A stretch of 64,000 nt of DNA from Pogonophryne albipinna (taxonomy: Eukaryota; Chordata; Actinopteri; Perciformes; Artedidraconidae). Location of the stretch: the NCBI GenBank assembly GCA_028583405.1, contig CM053252.1, positions 37,793,240 to 37,857,239 of the forward strand, given 5' to 3'. The notes under the pieces are model-generated. The model was not told where the DNA came from and made no database searches. It worked only from the letters and a program-made list of their open reading frames with translations. The first letter of the stretch is position 1. Each line of letters begins with the position of its first letter. The position numbers were made by a program, and so were the translations under genes. Shown here piece by piece: positions 43,905 through 58,350 of the stretch.

Positions 43905-44816
43905 CACATCTCTACTGGGAATTGTAGTTTTAAAAGACGTTTTTGTTTTTCCAAAAATTAGAAGTTGACAGTATCAAACTGTGTACAGCCCTGGAGGTTT
44001 AGGCAATAGGAAACACATTGGTGTGTACAAATGTAAAACAAGTAAGTACTAAATGGGTGAAAATCGTTTGTATCCATAATGGGCAGCATTAATATATACC
44101 CACATGACAGCTCATTGTTACTTTGTAATTCTACTCCACTACAATTCAGACGTTAACCTGGTATTTTTACTCCACTACATTTATTTGAGTTACTTTGCAG
44201 ATTCTGATTAATGATGTGAAATATAAACAACCCTTAAATCAGACTTTAGTTACACCTGAGTAAAATTCAGGGAAGGTGATTGTCAAGTGCCAACAATCAG
44301 GAGAGATATTTGATAGTTGGTGCTTGAGAAGACTAAACATTTATGTGCAGATCTCTATAAAGTATATTAATTACTCGTTATTCTCTACTAATACTTAATT
44401 CATTTATATAATTGCTATTTTGCACATCCCTTTCAAGATTTCAAGATTTTTTAAGGTTCATTGACATATCATATACACAACTACGGTGTAGTTGTGTCAC
44501 AGGTTCCTTAACAGTGCATTACAAGACATCTATCAATATGTGTGTACCTCCACCATTAAACTGTCAAATTCTGCACATTTCTTATACTATACATACATAA
44601 GAGTATAATTAATGTGTATAATATCAGTTTAAAATAAGTGCTTCAACATAGTTAACATTGCAGGAAAGCAATATATTAGACGTTAAGTACTTTGTCAGGC
44701 TTAATATCTAGATACCCCCAAAGCTTTTTTCTTATTTGAAAGAAGACCTTAACCTAAAGTATTCTTTAATGTGTTAATAAAGGTTAATTAGTTTGTCTGT
44801 TTTGCACATCCTCCTA
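43905..44816. other. Unrecognised spacer with a Tol2-like subterminal stretch
   Basis: 44120-44190 (TTTTTACTCCACTACATTTA) resembles subterminal repeats of Tol2-group hAT elements. Nothing else was recognised. Confidence 0.35.
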
Positions 44817-45637
44817 TTAAAGGTGACATGTCATGCTTTTCCGGTTATTACCCGTCCCCCTTGTGTGTTATGAAGGTTTTTATGCATGTAAATGTTGTGC
44901 AGAGTCAAACCCCTCAAAGTACACCATGTAGCGAGTAAACTCTAACACAGAAAATACCTCCCCAAAACGCCTCGTTGGAGATACGTCACTGTCCATTTGA
45001 TTCTTCCGGGTACATCATGATGTCATGCCGTCCCCGGAACGAAATGGACCAATCCGTGGAGCCGTTACGTTACGTCCGCGGAGCCGTTACGTTAAGCCCC
45101 CGCTGATTGGTCCAAATTGACCAATCCACCGACTTCCTCACACACTCAGTGCAGGCAGCTCTGCTGATTTCTCCTCCCTGGCTGCAGGCTGATAACAGAC
45201 AGTTGGGATCGCGGCGAAATTCTCTCTGCAGACCCATTCTCACAGCGTTTATCAACCTTTTTCTTACTCAATATCAAGCCACACTTATTGTTTTTACTTC
45301 GGCTGTGACTTTGTGTGTGCTCAGGATGAGTTTGGCTGTGTTTCGCTGTGTATCGCTAAACAAGGAAATCACACCTCCACGGAGCTCAGCGCGATTCACA
45401 ACGTCCCGACTGGTCCCGACCAATCGGAGCACACTGGGCTCACAGGAGGGGGGGGGCAAGAGCTGCAACGAGCCGTTTAGTGGAGAGAGTGAATACTGCT
45501 GAATACACATACTTTACAGAGATGCTGTATGCGAAACCAATGTGAGTTTGGAAAATTGCACAATATAAATCTATTCTAGTAGACCTCAAACAATGGAATT
45601 ATGATCAGTGGAAATGGCCATGACATGGGACCTTTAA
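44817..45637. mobile_element. TTAA-type MITE (piggyBac-like), copy 2
   Basis: 821 bp. Begins TTAAAGGTGACATGTCATGC and ends CATGACATGGGACCTTTAA, with the same interior as 16444-17254. A G-run occurs at the matching place (45448-45456). Confidence 0.85.
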
Positions 45638-46439
45638 TATCTTTGTACATCCTGCACTAAACTGTTTTATTGTAGAGATCACTTAAAGTATCTTCTTGAT
45701 TTTTATATTCTATATTTCTATCATTGACCTTCTACATTCCCCCTATGAAAGTATGTACTCTTATATTTGTTTCATCAAATAACATTATTCAACAAAAATA
45801 ACATTATTCAACAAAAATAATTCAATGAGGTGCTTTAACCACTAGGCGGTGCACACAAGGCACACACAGCATACTAATAATAACTTTGTATTATTAGTGT
45901 AGGACAGTTATGTATGTATAACATCTGAAGATGTGTAGTTTTATTCATGTTTTTACATAATTTTACAGGATATTGCTATACTATTTCTCATGTTTTACTT
46001 CTACACATTAATATCTGATTTGTAAAACATAAAGACATATCCGTCATTTAATGGTAAGCTATTGAATTGTGATTCCATAGATGCGTCTCCTATCACCCAA
46101 ATCCCCTGACTATTCGCTCAACTCAGTATTTACATTCTTATATTCAAAGAAAATCAGTAATATCTTTAAAAACTACAAGTCCTTTTCTATCAGCTGTGCA
46201 CCATTATCTACCAATTAGATCAAATATAAAAGTCAGCCGAATTACTATTGATACTGCAAGGAGACGTATTTTGTGAAAAGAAATGCAAGATTTGTTTAAT
46301 TGTTGATATATTTATGATCCATGTCACATATTCAGTTTTGGCGGCAGTTCTTCAAGTTTGTCCAGAAGTCTTCTCATCAGGGTGCTGGTATTATGTATAC
46401 TACGCAGCATCCTATCTCTGTGTTGAACTTTCCTGTCGG
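45638..46439. other. AT-rich spacer
   Basis: No coding or repeat signal except a duplicated AACATTATTCAACAAAAAT at 45780-45820. Confidence 0.4.
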
Positions 46440-46768
46440 CTCCCAGACCGTGGTCGAGGAAACAGGGGGGGATGACTCTCTGTCGTCTCCCAGGGCAGAA
46501 GCAACACGCTTCGGATTCAATAACCCACTTTATGAAATCACTGGAGAGAGGCGAGCTCGTCTTGGGAGGTCGTTGTATTTATTTAGTTCTTCCGTTTCAC
46601 AAGATACATCACAGACCTATGCTTTTTCCTGCTGCCTCATTTAATTTCCAGAAAACATATATACCGCTCGCTCACTCTCGCTCTACCATACCCACATCAC
46701 ATGCACGCGCCACAACCCTCTCTTAAAGGGGTAGCAATCTCACTCTGCTTGACCCTAATGTCATAACA
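46440..46768 (-). repeat. 3' LTR (partial limits) of the minus-strand Gypsy element
   Basis: On the minus strand a polypurine stretch, AGTGGGGGTAG, is followed at 46768 by TGTTATGACATTAGGG, then a TATA-like GGTATATATG (about 46664) and AAATAAATAC (about 46575). This order fits a U3-R-U5 structure. The far end and the matching 5' LTR are not found. Confidence 0.55.
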
Positions 46769-47104
46769 CTACCCCCACTCTGGATGGCAATTGCACACAA
46801 TTCTAATCCAGCACAGTAAATTACATGGTACATTAAAGGGTACAACATTTCAGTGCAGATATATAGCAGTCTTTGTGTGCGCATATCACTGTGGAGCATA
46901 AGGAAACCCTGAAAAAGGCATTAATCGCTGACCTCTAAAATAGCAGTCAGAAGGCATTCAAAACTTAAATTCTCCATATGGTTATCAACCTGCTCTCCTC
47001 AAGTCTTTTTTTCTTTTTATGTATGAACATATGAAACAATAACATTTAGCTTGGACATTAGTAAACAACATAACGGTCCATGAACAGTCCTTTAACTGTG
47101 GGGC

Positions 47105-47588
47105 TTATGTCCTCACCCACTCACCATACCAGACAGGTGGTCCTCTGTTGCGGCCCGTCCGTGGCCCTGGAACATGATGGCTCCGACGGTGCTGCTCTGC
47201 CACACTACCCCCACTAACCTGAATGTCCTCAGGGGCAGAAGAGTCCGGAGGAGTGGAGGGGACTGAAAGGGCAGCAGCGACAGTCTCCACTTCTGGATCT
47301 GACAGGGTGCAGATGGAGCCTTCCTCAACTGCGGCGTCAGTGAACAGTTGAGATAGACCCAAGGTAGGATCTGCAGGATCCATGTCAAAGGCAGGGGCCG
47401 ACACCTCCGTAGGTGTCCATCTCCAGGCGTGCTCCACAGCCCAGGCATTGTCCAGTGGATCACGGCAGCGGTAGGGTTTCAGCTGATCATGGTGAAACAC
47501 TTTCACTTTAGTCATCGGGCCTTTCTGGATGCGATACACCAGCTCATCCAAGTGTCCCAGAACGAAGTATGGTCCTTCGTACGACGAG
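47105..47588 (-). pseudogene. Gypsy pol C-terminal tail
   Basis: Reads MDELVYRIQKGPMTKVKVFH, the KVFH-HDQLKPYR block that follows integrase in this group, then an acidic tail to TGRNRGPPVWYGEWV. It is upstream-truncated by the LINE insertion at 47589. Confidence 0.75.
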
Positions 47589-47972
47589 AGAAACTACCTG
47601 ACTTTGTTTTGGACTCTCCGTGTTCCTTTAATCAGGTACCACACAGCATCACTCTCTTCGATTTACGCACGGCATCTATTGCACGTCTGTCCGTCCTGGG
47701 AGACGGATCTCCCTCTGTTGCTCTCCCTGAGGTTTCTCCCATTTTTTCCCCTTAAACTGTGGGTTTTCTCTGGAAGTTTTTCCTTGTACGATGTGAGGGT
47801 CTAAGGATAGAGAGTGTCGTTTTTCTCATACTGATATTCTGAACAATCTGTGCTGTTGTATTTGCTGTAAAGTGTCTCTACTGTAGGCTATTTTTATTAT
47901 ATGTACAGCACTTTGGCTCGACCAAAAATCGTTTATAAATGTGCTATATAAATAAAACTTGATTTGATTTAA
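47589..47972 (+). mobile_element. LINE 3' tail inserted in Gypsy
   Basis: GGAGACGGATCTCCCTCTGT and CCCTGAGGTTTCTCCCATTT, then AAATGTGCTATATAAATAAA and an (ATTTG)n-like end, are the 3' terminus of a common fish LINE. It is on the opposite strand to its host. Confidence 0.75.
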
Positions 47973-47977
47973 TTTGA

Positions 47978-48908
47978 TCACTAGGGGTGTAACGGTTCAC
48001 AGAAGTCACGGTTCGGTTCGTACCTCAGTTTGGGGGTCACGGTTCGGTACGGTTCGGTACAACAAGAAAAAGTAAAAAAAAGTCCCAAATGCATAATTCC
48101 AGGTTTGTTGTTATTTATGTTTGAACAGTAGTGCAAGTTTCAGTTTAAAAATAAAGAACTCTGACATTTTGAATAATTAACTGTATTAAACAGTTAAAAA
48201 CAAACCATACACAGTACACTCAGATGGCCATATTATCTATAATGGCTGATGTAAAACAAAAAGGTTTCATGAAGCTGTAAAACTAAAAAGAATGTCTTGA
48301 AAATATGACATCATAAATAATAAGAAAGTGTTTCAAGAGCGCAAAGTCGTTGAAAAACATATGCCAAAAGCTTCCGTTATTTATTTTGGTCTCTCGGCTC
48401 TCATGTCTATTGGCTTCTTAAAAACAGCGGGGATAAGCTGTTGAACTTCTGTTGTCTTTTGCCGGGCTCCAGTGATTGGCAAATCTGGGTGATGCCTTCT
48501 GATATGATTTAGCATGTTTGGGTGTGTTACCATTAGCATACCGCACCACTGTAGAACAACGGCGACACACCGTCCTCGTCCGATCCACCACTCGCACACT
48601 TAATCGTTATTGTAGTCCACAGGGAACCCGAAATGTTCCCACACAGCTGATTTAAAAGAAGCAGGTGGGTTCTAGCTCCTGTGTGTTATCTGAAATCGCC
48701 ATACTAACTTTTCTTCTTCTTGTATTTTGTTCGTTTTGTTGTTGTGTTTCTTCTTGTTCTTCATTTGTTGTTTAAGGGCGGCTGGCAAACAGCTTTTAGG
48801 CGCAATACCGCCCCCTGGATTATATATAGTGTAGTGGATACTGCCCTGAATGACAGACTTTTTTCCCACTCGTAAAAAAAAGGTGTATTCGTCGTGTGAC
48901 TGCGTGTG
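47978..48908 (-). mobile_element. hAT fragment with BED-finger relic
   Basis: The left end, TAGGGGTGTAACGGTTCAC, with GGTTCGGTACGGTTCGGTAC subterminal repeats, is typical of hAT. On the minus strand near 48480-48560 a C-x2-C block and NHIRRHHPDLP suggest a BED finger broken by one shift. The right terminus is absent. Confidence 0.55.
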
Positions 48909-49465
48909 CCATCAGATTGAGGTCTGAAAGGTGTTGTGCGTGTTTTCTCAATGCCAAACAGCTTACACATTTCCTGAAACACTTCGCATTAAAAGTTTCG
49001 GCCTTGATCACTGTGCAGCATCTGTGGTGCTCCATAACGACACACCCACTCTGAAGCCAGCACTTCAGCCATAACTGTGGCTGAAGTTATGGCTTACCCC
49101 CTTCCCTTGGGAAGCTTCCACCCACTTTGTAAAATAGTCCTGTATCACAAGCACATAACAGTTTTTGTGATCTGTCTCGTTCAGGGGCCCCATGATGTCC
49201 AAGGCGATGCGCTCCATGGGGGCTCCTACCCTGACAGTGCCCATTGGACTTGTGGTGTCTTACGGGGCCTGGCTTTGGATGCACAGCTGGTACAGGTGCT
49301 ACACCAGAGGGCAACGTCTTCTCTCATTATGTACCAGAAGTATCGGGTCTGCAGCCGGGCCACTGTGCGCATTACACCAAAATGTCCACCTATTTGGCCG
49401 TCATGCATTTGTTTCAGGACGGAAGACTCGAGGCTGCACCACTTGTGGATAAAACTGTGTGTCAT
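48909..49465 (-). pseudogene. Gypsy integrase (HHCC finger and core), broken
   Basis: The zinc finger reads HDGQIGGHFGVMRTVARLQT and ends CSTCTSCASKARP. The core has ERIALDIMGPL (first Asp), a block with MLHSDQGRNF (second Asp) and KTRTTPFRPQSDG, where the sequence stops just before the catalytic Glu. At least three frames are needed. Confidence 0.75.
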
Positions 49466-52079
49466 CTAGGCAGTAGAACCGCCTAACCAGAATTCCGTCT
49501 TTGAAGTAGAGCCGCTTCCACTGGCTCCAATATGTTTTTGTAGCTGGGCTGCACGGGGAGACTGTTACCCATTGTGGCTGTTCGTCGCTGGCCTCCATCC
49601 ATGCTTTGATGGGGCCTATGTCTGGATCAGCCTCCTGAGCCTGCCGCAGCTCCTCTGGGCTCCAGCCGCAGAACAGCCCAGTAGTATTGTTGGTCGTAGT
49701 CCGGTAGATTATTCCAGAATTTACATTGTCAATCTCAGCAGGTGAAGCTTCTCCTACCCCCACTGGACTCACTGCTGTGGAAGCTGAGGGTCTCTCTACC
49801 CCCACTGGACTCACCATCGCCTGGTTGATGTCAGAGTCCAACTGGCACTGCACCGCCTGATCACTAAAGCTCACCGGCTGAGGGGAGGGGCATGGCAGCT
49901 TACATGGACAAGACTCGCGGCAGGGTCTCCTTGAGAGGCTGTCGTTGCTGTGCAGCCGGCCAGGCCGATGAACAATCTCAAAGTTGTATTCACCCAGTCT
50001 CTCCAACGACCTGGCAAGCTGTCCCTCAGGCTCTTTCATCCGTGTTAGCCAGCGAAGGCTGCTGTGGTCAGTGCGCACTGTGAAGGGCCGGCCCAGGAGG
50101 TACTGCCTGAAGTGTGATGTAAACTCCACCACAGCCAGCAGTTCACGTTGTGTAGTGCAGTAATTCTGTTCAGTTTTGGATAGTTTGCGACTCCCATAGG
50201 CCAGCACGCGCTCTCTGCCCTGCTGAACCTGAGAGAGGACAGCGCCAATGCCCACATCGCTGGCATCTGTGTCCAGTATCATGCTGCCTTGGTCGAGTGG
50301 ATAACCCAAAACTGGTGCTGTGGTTAGCAGACGCTTGAGCTCATTGAATGATTCCTGGCATTCTTCACTCCAGTGAAAACGGGCATACTTCTTTGTCAGG
50401 GCGTGGAGAGGCTCAGCCACGGAGGCAAAGTCTTTAACGAACTGCCTGTAGTATGATGCAAGGCCGATGACTTGGCGGACTTCTTTGACTGATGTAGGCG
50501 CCGGCCACTCCTGCACCTTCTGAACTTTGCTGGGGTCAGTAGCCACACCATCCTCAGAGACAATGTGGCCCAGGTAGGCCACCTGGCGGCGAAAGAGACA
50601 GCATTTTGCAGGCTTGAGTTTCAGGTTAGCCTGTTGGAGGCGGTCGAAAACCTGGCTCAGTCGTTGCAGCATCTCTGGCACATCTCTGCCCAGCACGATG
50701 ATGTCGTTCAGGTAGACGAGGCAGGTCTCCCACTGCATGCCGGTCAACACGTGGTCCATCAGGTGCTGAAAGGTCGCGGGGGCGTTGCACAATCCGAAGG
50801 GCATGACATTCCACTCAAACAGTCCATTTCTTGTGCAGAAGGCAGATGCTTTGCGTGCTCTAGGGGTCAGCTCGACCTGCCAATAGCCAGAGGCGAGGTC
50901 CAGCGTGCTGAACCATTTGGCATTGGAGAGGGTGTCCAGTGTGTCTTGGATGCGGGGTAGTGGATACGCATCTTTAATAGTGCTGTCATTTAGGGCTCTA
51001 TAGTCCATGCAAAGGCGGTAGGTGCCGTCCTTTTTACGCACCATAACTATAGGTGACGCCCAGCTGCTGTTACTGCGGCGGGCCAGTCCTACCTCCAGTC
51101 CTGTACAGCTTCGACAGGTTGAACAACAGCTGCGATGGCCCCCTCCTTGATGGTTACGGGGAGCGTTTCCTGGATTGAAGATGCGGAGGGGCACAGTTCC
51201 AGAGTGCTGAGTTTCTACAAGGGCTTGGGCTTCCAGCAGGCTGTGTTTTTCAACGAAACCCTTGGTGGGGCTAAGCATTACTTCCCCTTTAGCTTGTCCT
51301 TTATAACGTGTGTAGCCTGGCACCATGTACTCCCGCCCAGGCTCCACTACAACAGTCCGGGATACTCTCACTGCACGTGATGGTGGCTTGCTTCGTGGCT
51401 TGAAGAATGGGACCTCTTCACCAAACAGAACCATACGATTAGTACCATAGTCAAGACGTGCTTTGGATTGGACCAGGAATGGATGGCCTAGCAGGGCTTC
51501 ATCTAAAGCTATGTCAGCAACCAGGAAGTGTATGCTAACTTGGCGTCGGTTTATCTGGACAGGGAAGTTAGCCTCACCGAGCACAGGTATGTCACCCGGA
51601 CCGATACCAACAACGGACGTAACAACTGATTGCTGGAGAGGAGGCCGGACCTCTGGGTGAATAGCTTCGTACTGATGCAGAACCAACACACTTTTCCGTG
51701 CACCACTGTCCAAAACAGCACACACTTCCAGTTCATTTATAAGCATGAGAATACTCATTTCTTGATTTTGTGTTTTAAGGTGAAGCACAGTGGGGTCAGT
51801 GATTTCAGGAAATGCTGAATACACTTGGGCTCTTGTTGTTTTCTTTGGTGAGGGGCAATTTATCTTCATGTGACCTAATCCTGAACAGTTATGACAACGA
51901 ATCTCCTCCCAGTTAATGTCATTATGGCCTTTTTGTTGCTGGGTGTGAATTTTGGGTTGGAGAAGGTGTGTTGGGGATATGGCTGGAGTTAGCAGGCTCA
52001 GGCTTCCATCTGGGTCCTGGGGGTGTGGCTGCAGTCTCAATTGGCTCCTCCTCTGCTCTTTCCCTGATGACAGCAGCAC
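49401..52079 (-). pseudogene. Gypsy pol: zinc knuckle, protease, RT and RNase H
   Basis: 892 codons are open. Near the start is a CCHC knuckle (CHNCSGLGHMKINC), then the protease AVLDSGARKSVL. A deletion follows, joining a VPLRIFNPGNAP stretch to RRSNSSWASPIV, so the RT N-terminus is missing. RT continues with LCMDYRALNDSTI, KWFSTLDLASGYWQVEL and [17 protein letters not shown]. The active site reads Y-L-N-D instead of Y-x-D-D (50697-50720), and RNase H starts MILDTDASDVGIGAV. The Asp-to-Asn change and the deletion make it inactive. Confidence 0.87.
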
Positions 52080-52090
52080 GGGGCCGCCAT

Positions 52091-52976
52091 TCAGTGATGT
52101 TGTTGTGCCCCTGGGTGCATGTGGCTAGTGACATAAAGCGCAGTCTGCTTGGTGGTTTCATGGCGGCGGGCAATGTCATAGGCTTGGGCTACTGTCTGAG
52201 GCCACTGCTCCAACAGTTTTTGAACAATTTCTGCATCTCCCAGAGCATTAGTGAACACTTCAACGCCTATCACGTCTTGCTCAGTCTCATTCCTGTTACT
52301 GTAGGCTACAGACACTTTCCCATAAATGTCATCCCTCAAAACATGAAGAGCTTCACCCGTTTTGCGGACACGCTGTCTTAATTCAATAGCCACTGCTGCT
52401 GCATTCTGCTGGGCCGTATGCAGTCTCTAGTTCCTCCAGCAGGTGGCGGTAGTCCCACTGTGAAGACCTGGGATTTCTGTGGACAATTGCCGCTGCTGCA
52501 CCCACAAGGCAAAACTTCAATTGGATAGCCATAGTCTTTTCTGACCAACAATTAGCTTCAGCGTAGCTCTCAAACCTGTGCAGGAACTCTTTCCAAGGTG
52601 TTGTGCCATCATACTGACCAGGGCGCAGTATTGGGACTCTTTCTCTCTGTTCGCAGTCCTCCTCACCCTCTGAAGAATCCGGGCAGTGTGCATGGCAAGG
52701 CTGGCGTGCACGTGATTTTGGCCGTTCATATTTGGGGGAATGGCATTTAAATTGCATAGTCCGACTATGGTCTTCTTCTGGTGACAGCCTATAGCACGGA
52801 GGATAAGGGACTGGCCATGGGCGTCGCCTGGGGTAGCCCCGGATGTTTTTTCTTTGGCCCCGGACAAATTCTCCCTCAATAATATAATACATTAACCGTA
52901 CTTTACCTAGAGGACGGCAGAATTGTAATTTCCCGTGTTCAGTGAATGCAACAGAGGCAAGACACCACCAGACCAA
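52091..52976 (-). pseudogene. Gypsy gag, frameshifted
   Basis: Blocks VPILRPGQYDGTTPWKEFLH, ANCWSEKTMAIQLKFCLVGA and DYRHLLEELETAYGP are followed, after a shift near 52390, by IELRQRVRKTGEALHVLRDD and VAQAYDIARRHET. This is the capsid-like Gag of a fish Gypsy group. The first ATG context is doubtful because upstream sequence may belong to the flank. Confidence 0.75.
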
Positions 52977-53090
52977 TCAGAGAGTTGCATGGAAATAAAC
53001 TTGTTTTATTGGCTGACAGGTATACGTACCTCTCCTCTGTGACAGTGTTTAAACTTTTAACTGTCAGCCGCGGACGCGGAGTTTCTGAAG

Positions 53091-54545
53091 ATGGACAATA
53101 GAATTTTTTTTTATAAAAAAGACGGCAATTCTCAAGTGGTGGCTCACACAACAACCCCAGAGCCACCACTTGAGCCAGGTGAACAAGGTATGTAAATGTC
53201 AGTAAACTTACAAGTTATGCGAACATGTAAGCAAAGCATAAATTATAGCTACATTGACGTTACATTGAATCACGTGGGTAAGCTAAACCGTTAGCAAGTA
53301 GCTATAGCTAGCCAGATATATTAAATAAACACTTTGTCATACAATCTAAATGTTGTGTTTTTTAGCGTTACCTGGTGTTTTCAAAGAAAGCTCTCTGGGA
53401 AATGTTGACTTACTGTCAGTGTTTGACATGAAGCTAGAAGCTACCTTACAGTACACAGTTGATCCTGAGTCCTGTCAGTTAAAATGTTTCATAGTTAGCT
53501 TAGTTAAGCATCAACCTAGCACTGAAATATATGGATGTTATGTGACAGTATTTCTGAGAATAAGTCAGCTGAAATGGTGAATGTATTGCAACAGTAAATG
53601 TGGCTGTTTGACCACTGACGTTGCCATAACAACACCTGAATTTAAATGTGCAACCTCTTTTTGTGACAGATTTTTGCATGAAATTATCATTCTTCTGATT
53701 GATATTTCCTATTGACAGCTAGTTTCTATGTGAACATTATGAGATGGACAGCCAGCTAACAAGCTTTTTATACAAATATTTGAGATCAAAGCTAATCCAG
53801 TGGGGCTCCTGAAAGGGGCAAGGGACACTATGCTCCCAAATATTAAGCCTTGACCCCCATCTTAAAATTGATATGATCAAAAAATTATCTGCATTGTCGG
53901 AGGCCTTTTTTCCTCATTATCATGTCAAATTGTACAGCTTTCCTTAGTTTTGAATGCAGAAAGATGACTATATTAGAGTATTAAGTGAAAAATGACTATA
54001 TTAAAGTGTTAAGTGAATATATTAAGTGAATTACTCAAACTGCATTTGTATAGGAATGATTATGTCCTATTGGCAGATAACTACTCTTAACAGTGATATC
54101 TACAAGAGGTTTCCAATGTAACTATTTTCAATTGGTTAGTATTACATTTTGTGACAGTGTGGTGACACTCATTTCAATGAAGACAAATTTGTGTATCTTG
54201 AGATTCATTTATTTGACAGAGCTGGAAACTGATTGACTTACATACTTGTTTGTGTTTACCTACACAGTCATCACAGATGAGCCAAACATAGTAGAGGATG
54301 AAGAAAGGAAAACAGGAGAAAGGGACACACAAGAAGGAGATACAACAGACAAGAACGACAATGGAGACAACAATGAACAGGAACACCAGAACAGACAAGA
54401 GTCAATGGGTAACATGACTGATTTAGGGACTGCAGATACAGGGCCAAGGCAAGTGAGACACCACTGCTTTCCATCCAGCATGTTTGGCCAGCAAAAGAGA
54501 TCATTTCAACCGCAAACAGCAAGTGATGAGGGAAACAACAAGTGA
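53091..54545 (+). CDS. Unassigned small two-exon gene model, about 124 aa
   Basis: Exon 1 at 53091-53187 reads MDNRIFFYKKDGNSQVVAHT then a Pro/Glu-rich end, with the donor CAAG/GTATGT. Exon 2 at 54268-54545 follows the acceptor TTTACCTACACAG; the split codon joins in phase (G/TC) to give VITDEPNIVEDEERKTGERD, a long Asp/Glu/Asn/Gln-rich stretch and a basic end (RQVRHHCFPSSMFGQQKRSF). An AATAAA lies at about 54662. A further possible exon near 53365 (acceptor TTGTGTTTTTTAG) has no clear donor. It looks like a low-complexity acidic nuclear protein or a transposon accessory protein. I do not recognise the family. Alternative: a chance model in non-coding sequence. Confidence 0.35.
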
Positions 54546-54572
54546 TGAGGGAAGCAGCAAGTGAGGAGGGAT
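54518..54572. repeat. 19-bp tandem repeat x3 over the stop codon of the gene model
   Basis: CAAGTGATGAGGGAA units begin at about 54520, 54539 and 54558. Confidence 0.85.
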
Positions 54573-54986
54573 TATTATGTCCTCCTTCCATCCCTTTTTT
54601 CTGTTTAATCTGATTACCAACAACTTCTAATAATTTGACATAGTTTATGATTTAATTGGAAAATAAAGTGTTTTTAAATAATAAACCCGTTTCTGATTCT
54701 GATTCTTTGATTTTTTTGTACATATGGGTGTTGAGAGATGTATCCATATCTCTTGATGTTGCTCTCAAAGTGAACAAGATTGATGCTTTTAACTTCCATA
54801 TTTAAAAAAATTCTTCCTGGGGGACCCCAGAGAGGAGGTGAGTTCTCCCCAAAATAGCACTTTATCTCTGCTTATGTAACTCTGGTGTAGTGTCCCCTCG
54901 GCAACAGATCACTCAGAGCTGGTGATTACTTTCCTGCATTTCAATGGACAGCATATAAAAAGGACACGTGAGCTGCATTGCTTATA
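54573..54986. other. 3' flank of the gene model, nothing else recognised
   Basis: AATAAA-type hexamers occur near 54662 and 54680. Otherwise unassigned. Confidence 0.4.
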
Positions 54987-55200
54987 CAGGGGTTCCCAAC
55001 CCCCGGTCCGCGGACCGGTACCGGGCCGGGGACCGGGGGGGTTTATCGTAATATTTGCAGAATTATAAATATATAAAAATATTTTATCATAATATTTTTT
55101 TCAAAAAGTGTTTAATGTTCGCACCTATACCAGTCATATTATTTCATCCAGTAGCCTAGTTAATCTTTCACCAGATAACCGTTGAAAATGGCTTTTATTC
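54987..55200. mobile_element. Truncated end of the 40275-type hAT
   Basis: It starts CAGGGGTTCCCAACC and is, inverted, almost identical to 43680-43896 (ATTCTGCAAATATTACGATA, GGTGAAAGATTAACTAGGCT). Only one terminus is present. Confidence 0.85.
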
Positions 55201-55434
55201 TTTCACACACACATACGGGTATTGGGCCGAGGGCGACACCGTACTTCCGGTATCCGCCGTTTTACGCGAGGTGCAAGCAGGCCGAGGATTTAGCCGTACA
55301 CCGTCTAGGTGTTGCTAAGCTTCCTGTACTGAATATCATAGTCTATTGCCTTAATCAATATCTAGTCAACTCTAAAATACCACATATATGCAATGGCATG
55401 ATAATATTATTGTGACAAGTGGGGTATTCACCTG

Positions 55435-55614
55435 GTGTTTCCAGAAATTAGACGTAGATTCAGCCAAAATCGACGAAGGCCACTTTCGAGGGTCATTTTT
55501 CCATACATCTGCAGGCAGTCTGTAAGGGCAATCCGACAACCCACACAGCTCTAGTTTACGCTGGTAACGACCTAAAGCACACCCCTCAAGTCCAGAGATG
55601 TAATCCGAAGACAT
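55435..55614 (-). pseudogene. Orphan first exon of a YqaJ/SWIM-type transposon protein (probable)
   Basis: From ATG 55614 the frame reads MSSDYISGLEGCALGRYQRK, then CGLSDCPYRLPADVWKNDPR and a donor GTGAAT at about 55434. This start resembles N-termini of fish SWIM/YqaJ proteins encoded by ISL2EU-related elements. It is distinct from the copy at 21241. No downstream exons were found. It could also be a host-domesticated relative. Confidence 0.45.
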
Positions 55615-56176
55615 GTATATATATATATATATATATTAGGGCTGTCAAACGATTACAATTTTTAATCAGATTAATCACAGTTTAAAAATGTATTAATCAT
55701 GATTAATCACCATTCGAACTATGTCCAAAATATGCCATTTCTTTATGTATATTGTTGTGGGAATGGAAAGATAAATGAAAGAAGGCGGGTATATCCATTT
55801 AACATACAGTATGTATGTATGTTTATTATAACAAATCCATCAATACAGCATGGAATTGTGGACAAAATCGTATCCAACGATAACAAAATATTCTAAGTCT
55901 TGGGTCTGAGAGTCTAAATCTCATCAAATGGTGGTCCGTGGCTCAAATGCAGAACAAATAATGGACCTTGATATGAAAAGGGTTGAAAACCACTGCTCTA
56001 AACAAAATAGGATGGTGTTGTTAAGAACATTCTTTCTTTAACACACTTACTGGCCAACTTAACAAATAGCCATCTCTCTTATTTGAATGAAACCTCCTTT
56101 TTTTCTTCTTTTATATCAAACCAAAAGAACATGGCCAACACAACATGGCCTACACAATTACATGTGGCCCTCTTCT

Positions 56177-58173
<1,997 letters not shown>

Positions 58174-58316
58174 CCGCCCGCTGGAACACTAGAGCGACCT
58201 CTAGTGTGTTGGATGTATGGGGCGGGTCATTCTGCATGCGTTAAATGCGTTAAATATTTTAACGCAATTAATTCAAAAAATTAATTACCGCCGTTAACGC
58301 GATAATTTTGACAGCA

Positions 58317-58319
<3 letters not shown>

Positions 58320-58350
<31 letters not shown>

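Larger units (their letters stand above)
46440..52980 (-). mobile_element. Decayed Ty3/Gypsy element, minus strand, with inserts and deletions
   Basis: Gag, protease, RT, RNase H and integrase remnants are in order from 52976 down to 47105, followed by a polypurine tract and an LTR. A LINE tail (47589-47972) and hAT debris (47978-48908) interrupt the integrase. No 5' LTR is visible. The protein style differs from the 31-kb and 60-kb Gypsy elements (412/17.6-like fish group). Confidence 0.85.

Noticed and set aside
46321..46644. Plus-strand frame with an N-P-L-Y motif as a possible host exon
   Set aside because: It overlaps an LTR-like region of the minus-strand Gypsy element, lacks a good upstream acceptor and has no recognised relatives.
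53350..53580. Middle exon of the unknown gene (53365 onward)
   Set aside because: The acceptor is good, but no convincing donor restores phase to 54268; exon 1 to 54268 joins better directly.
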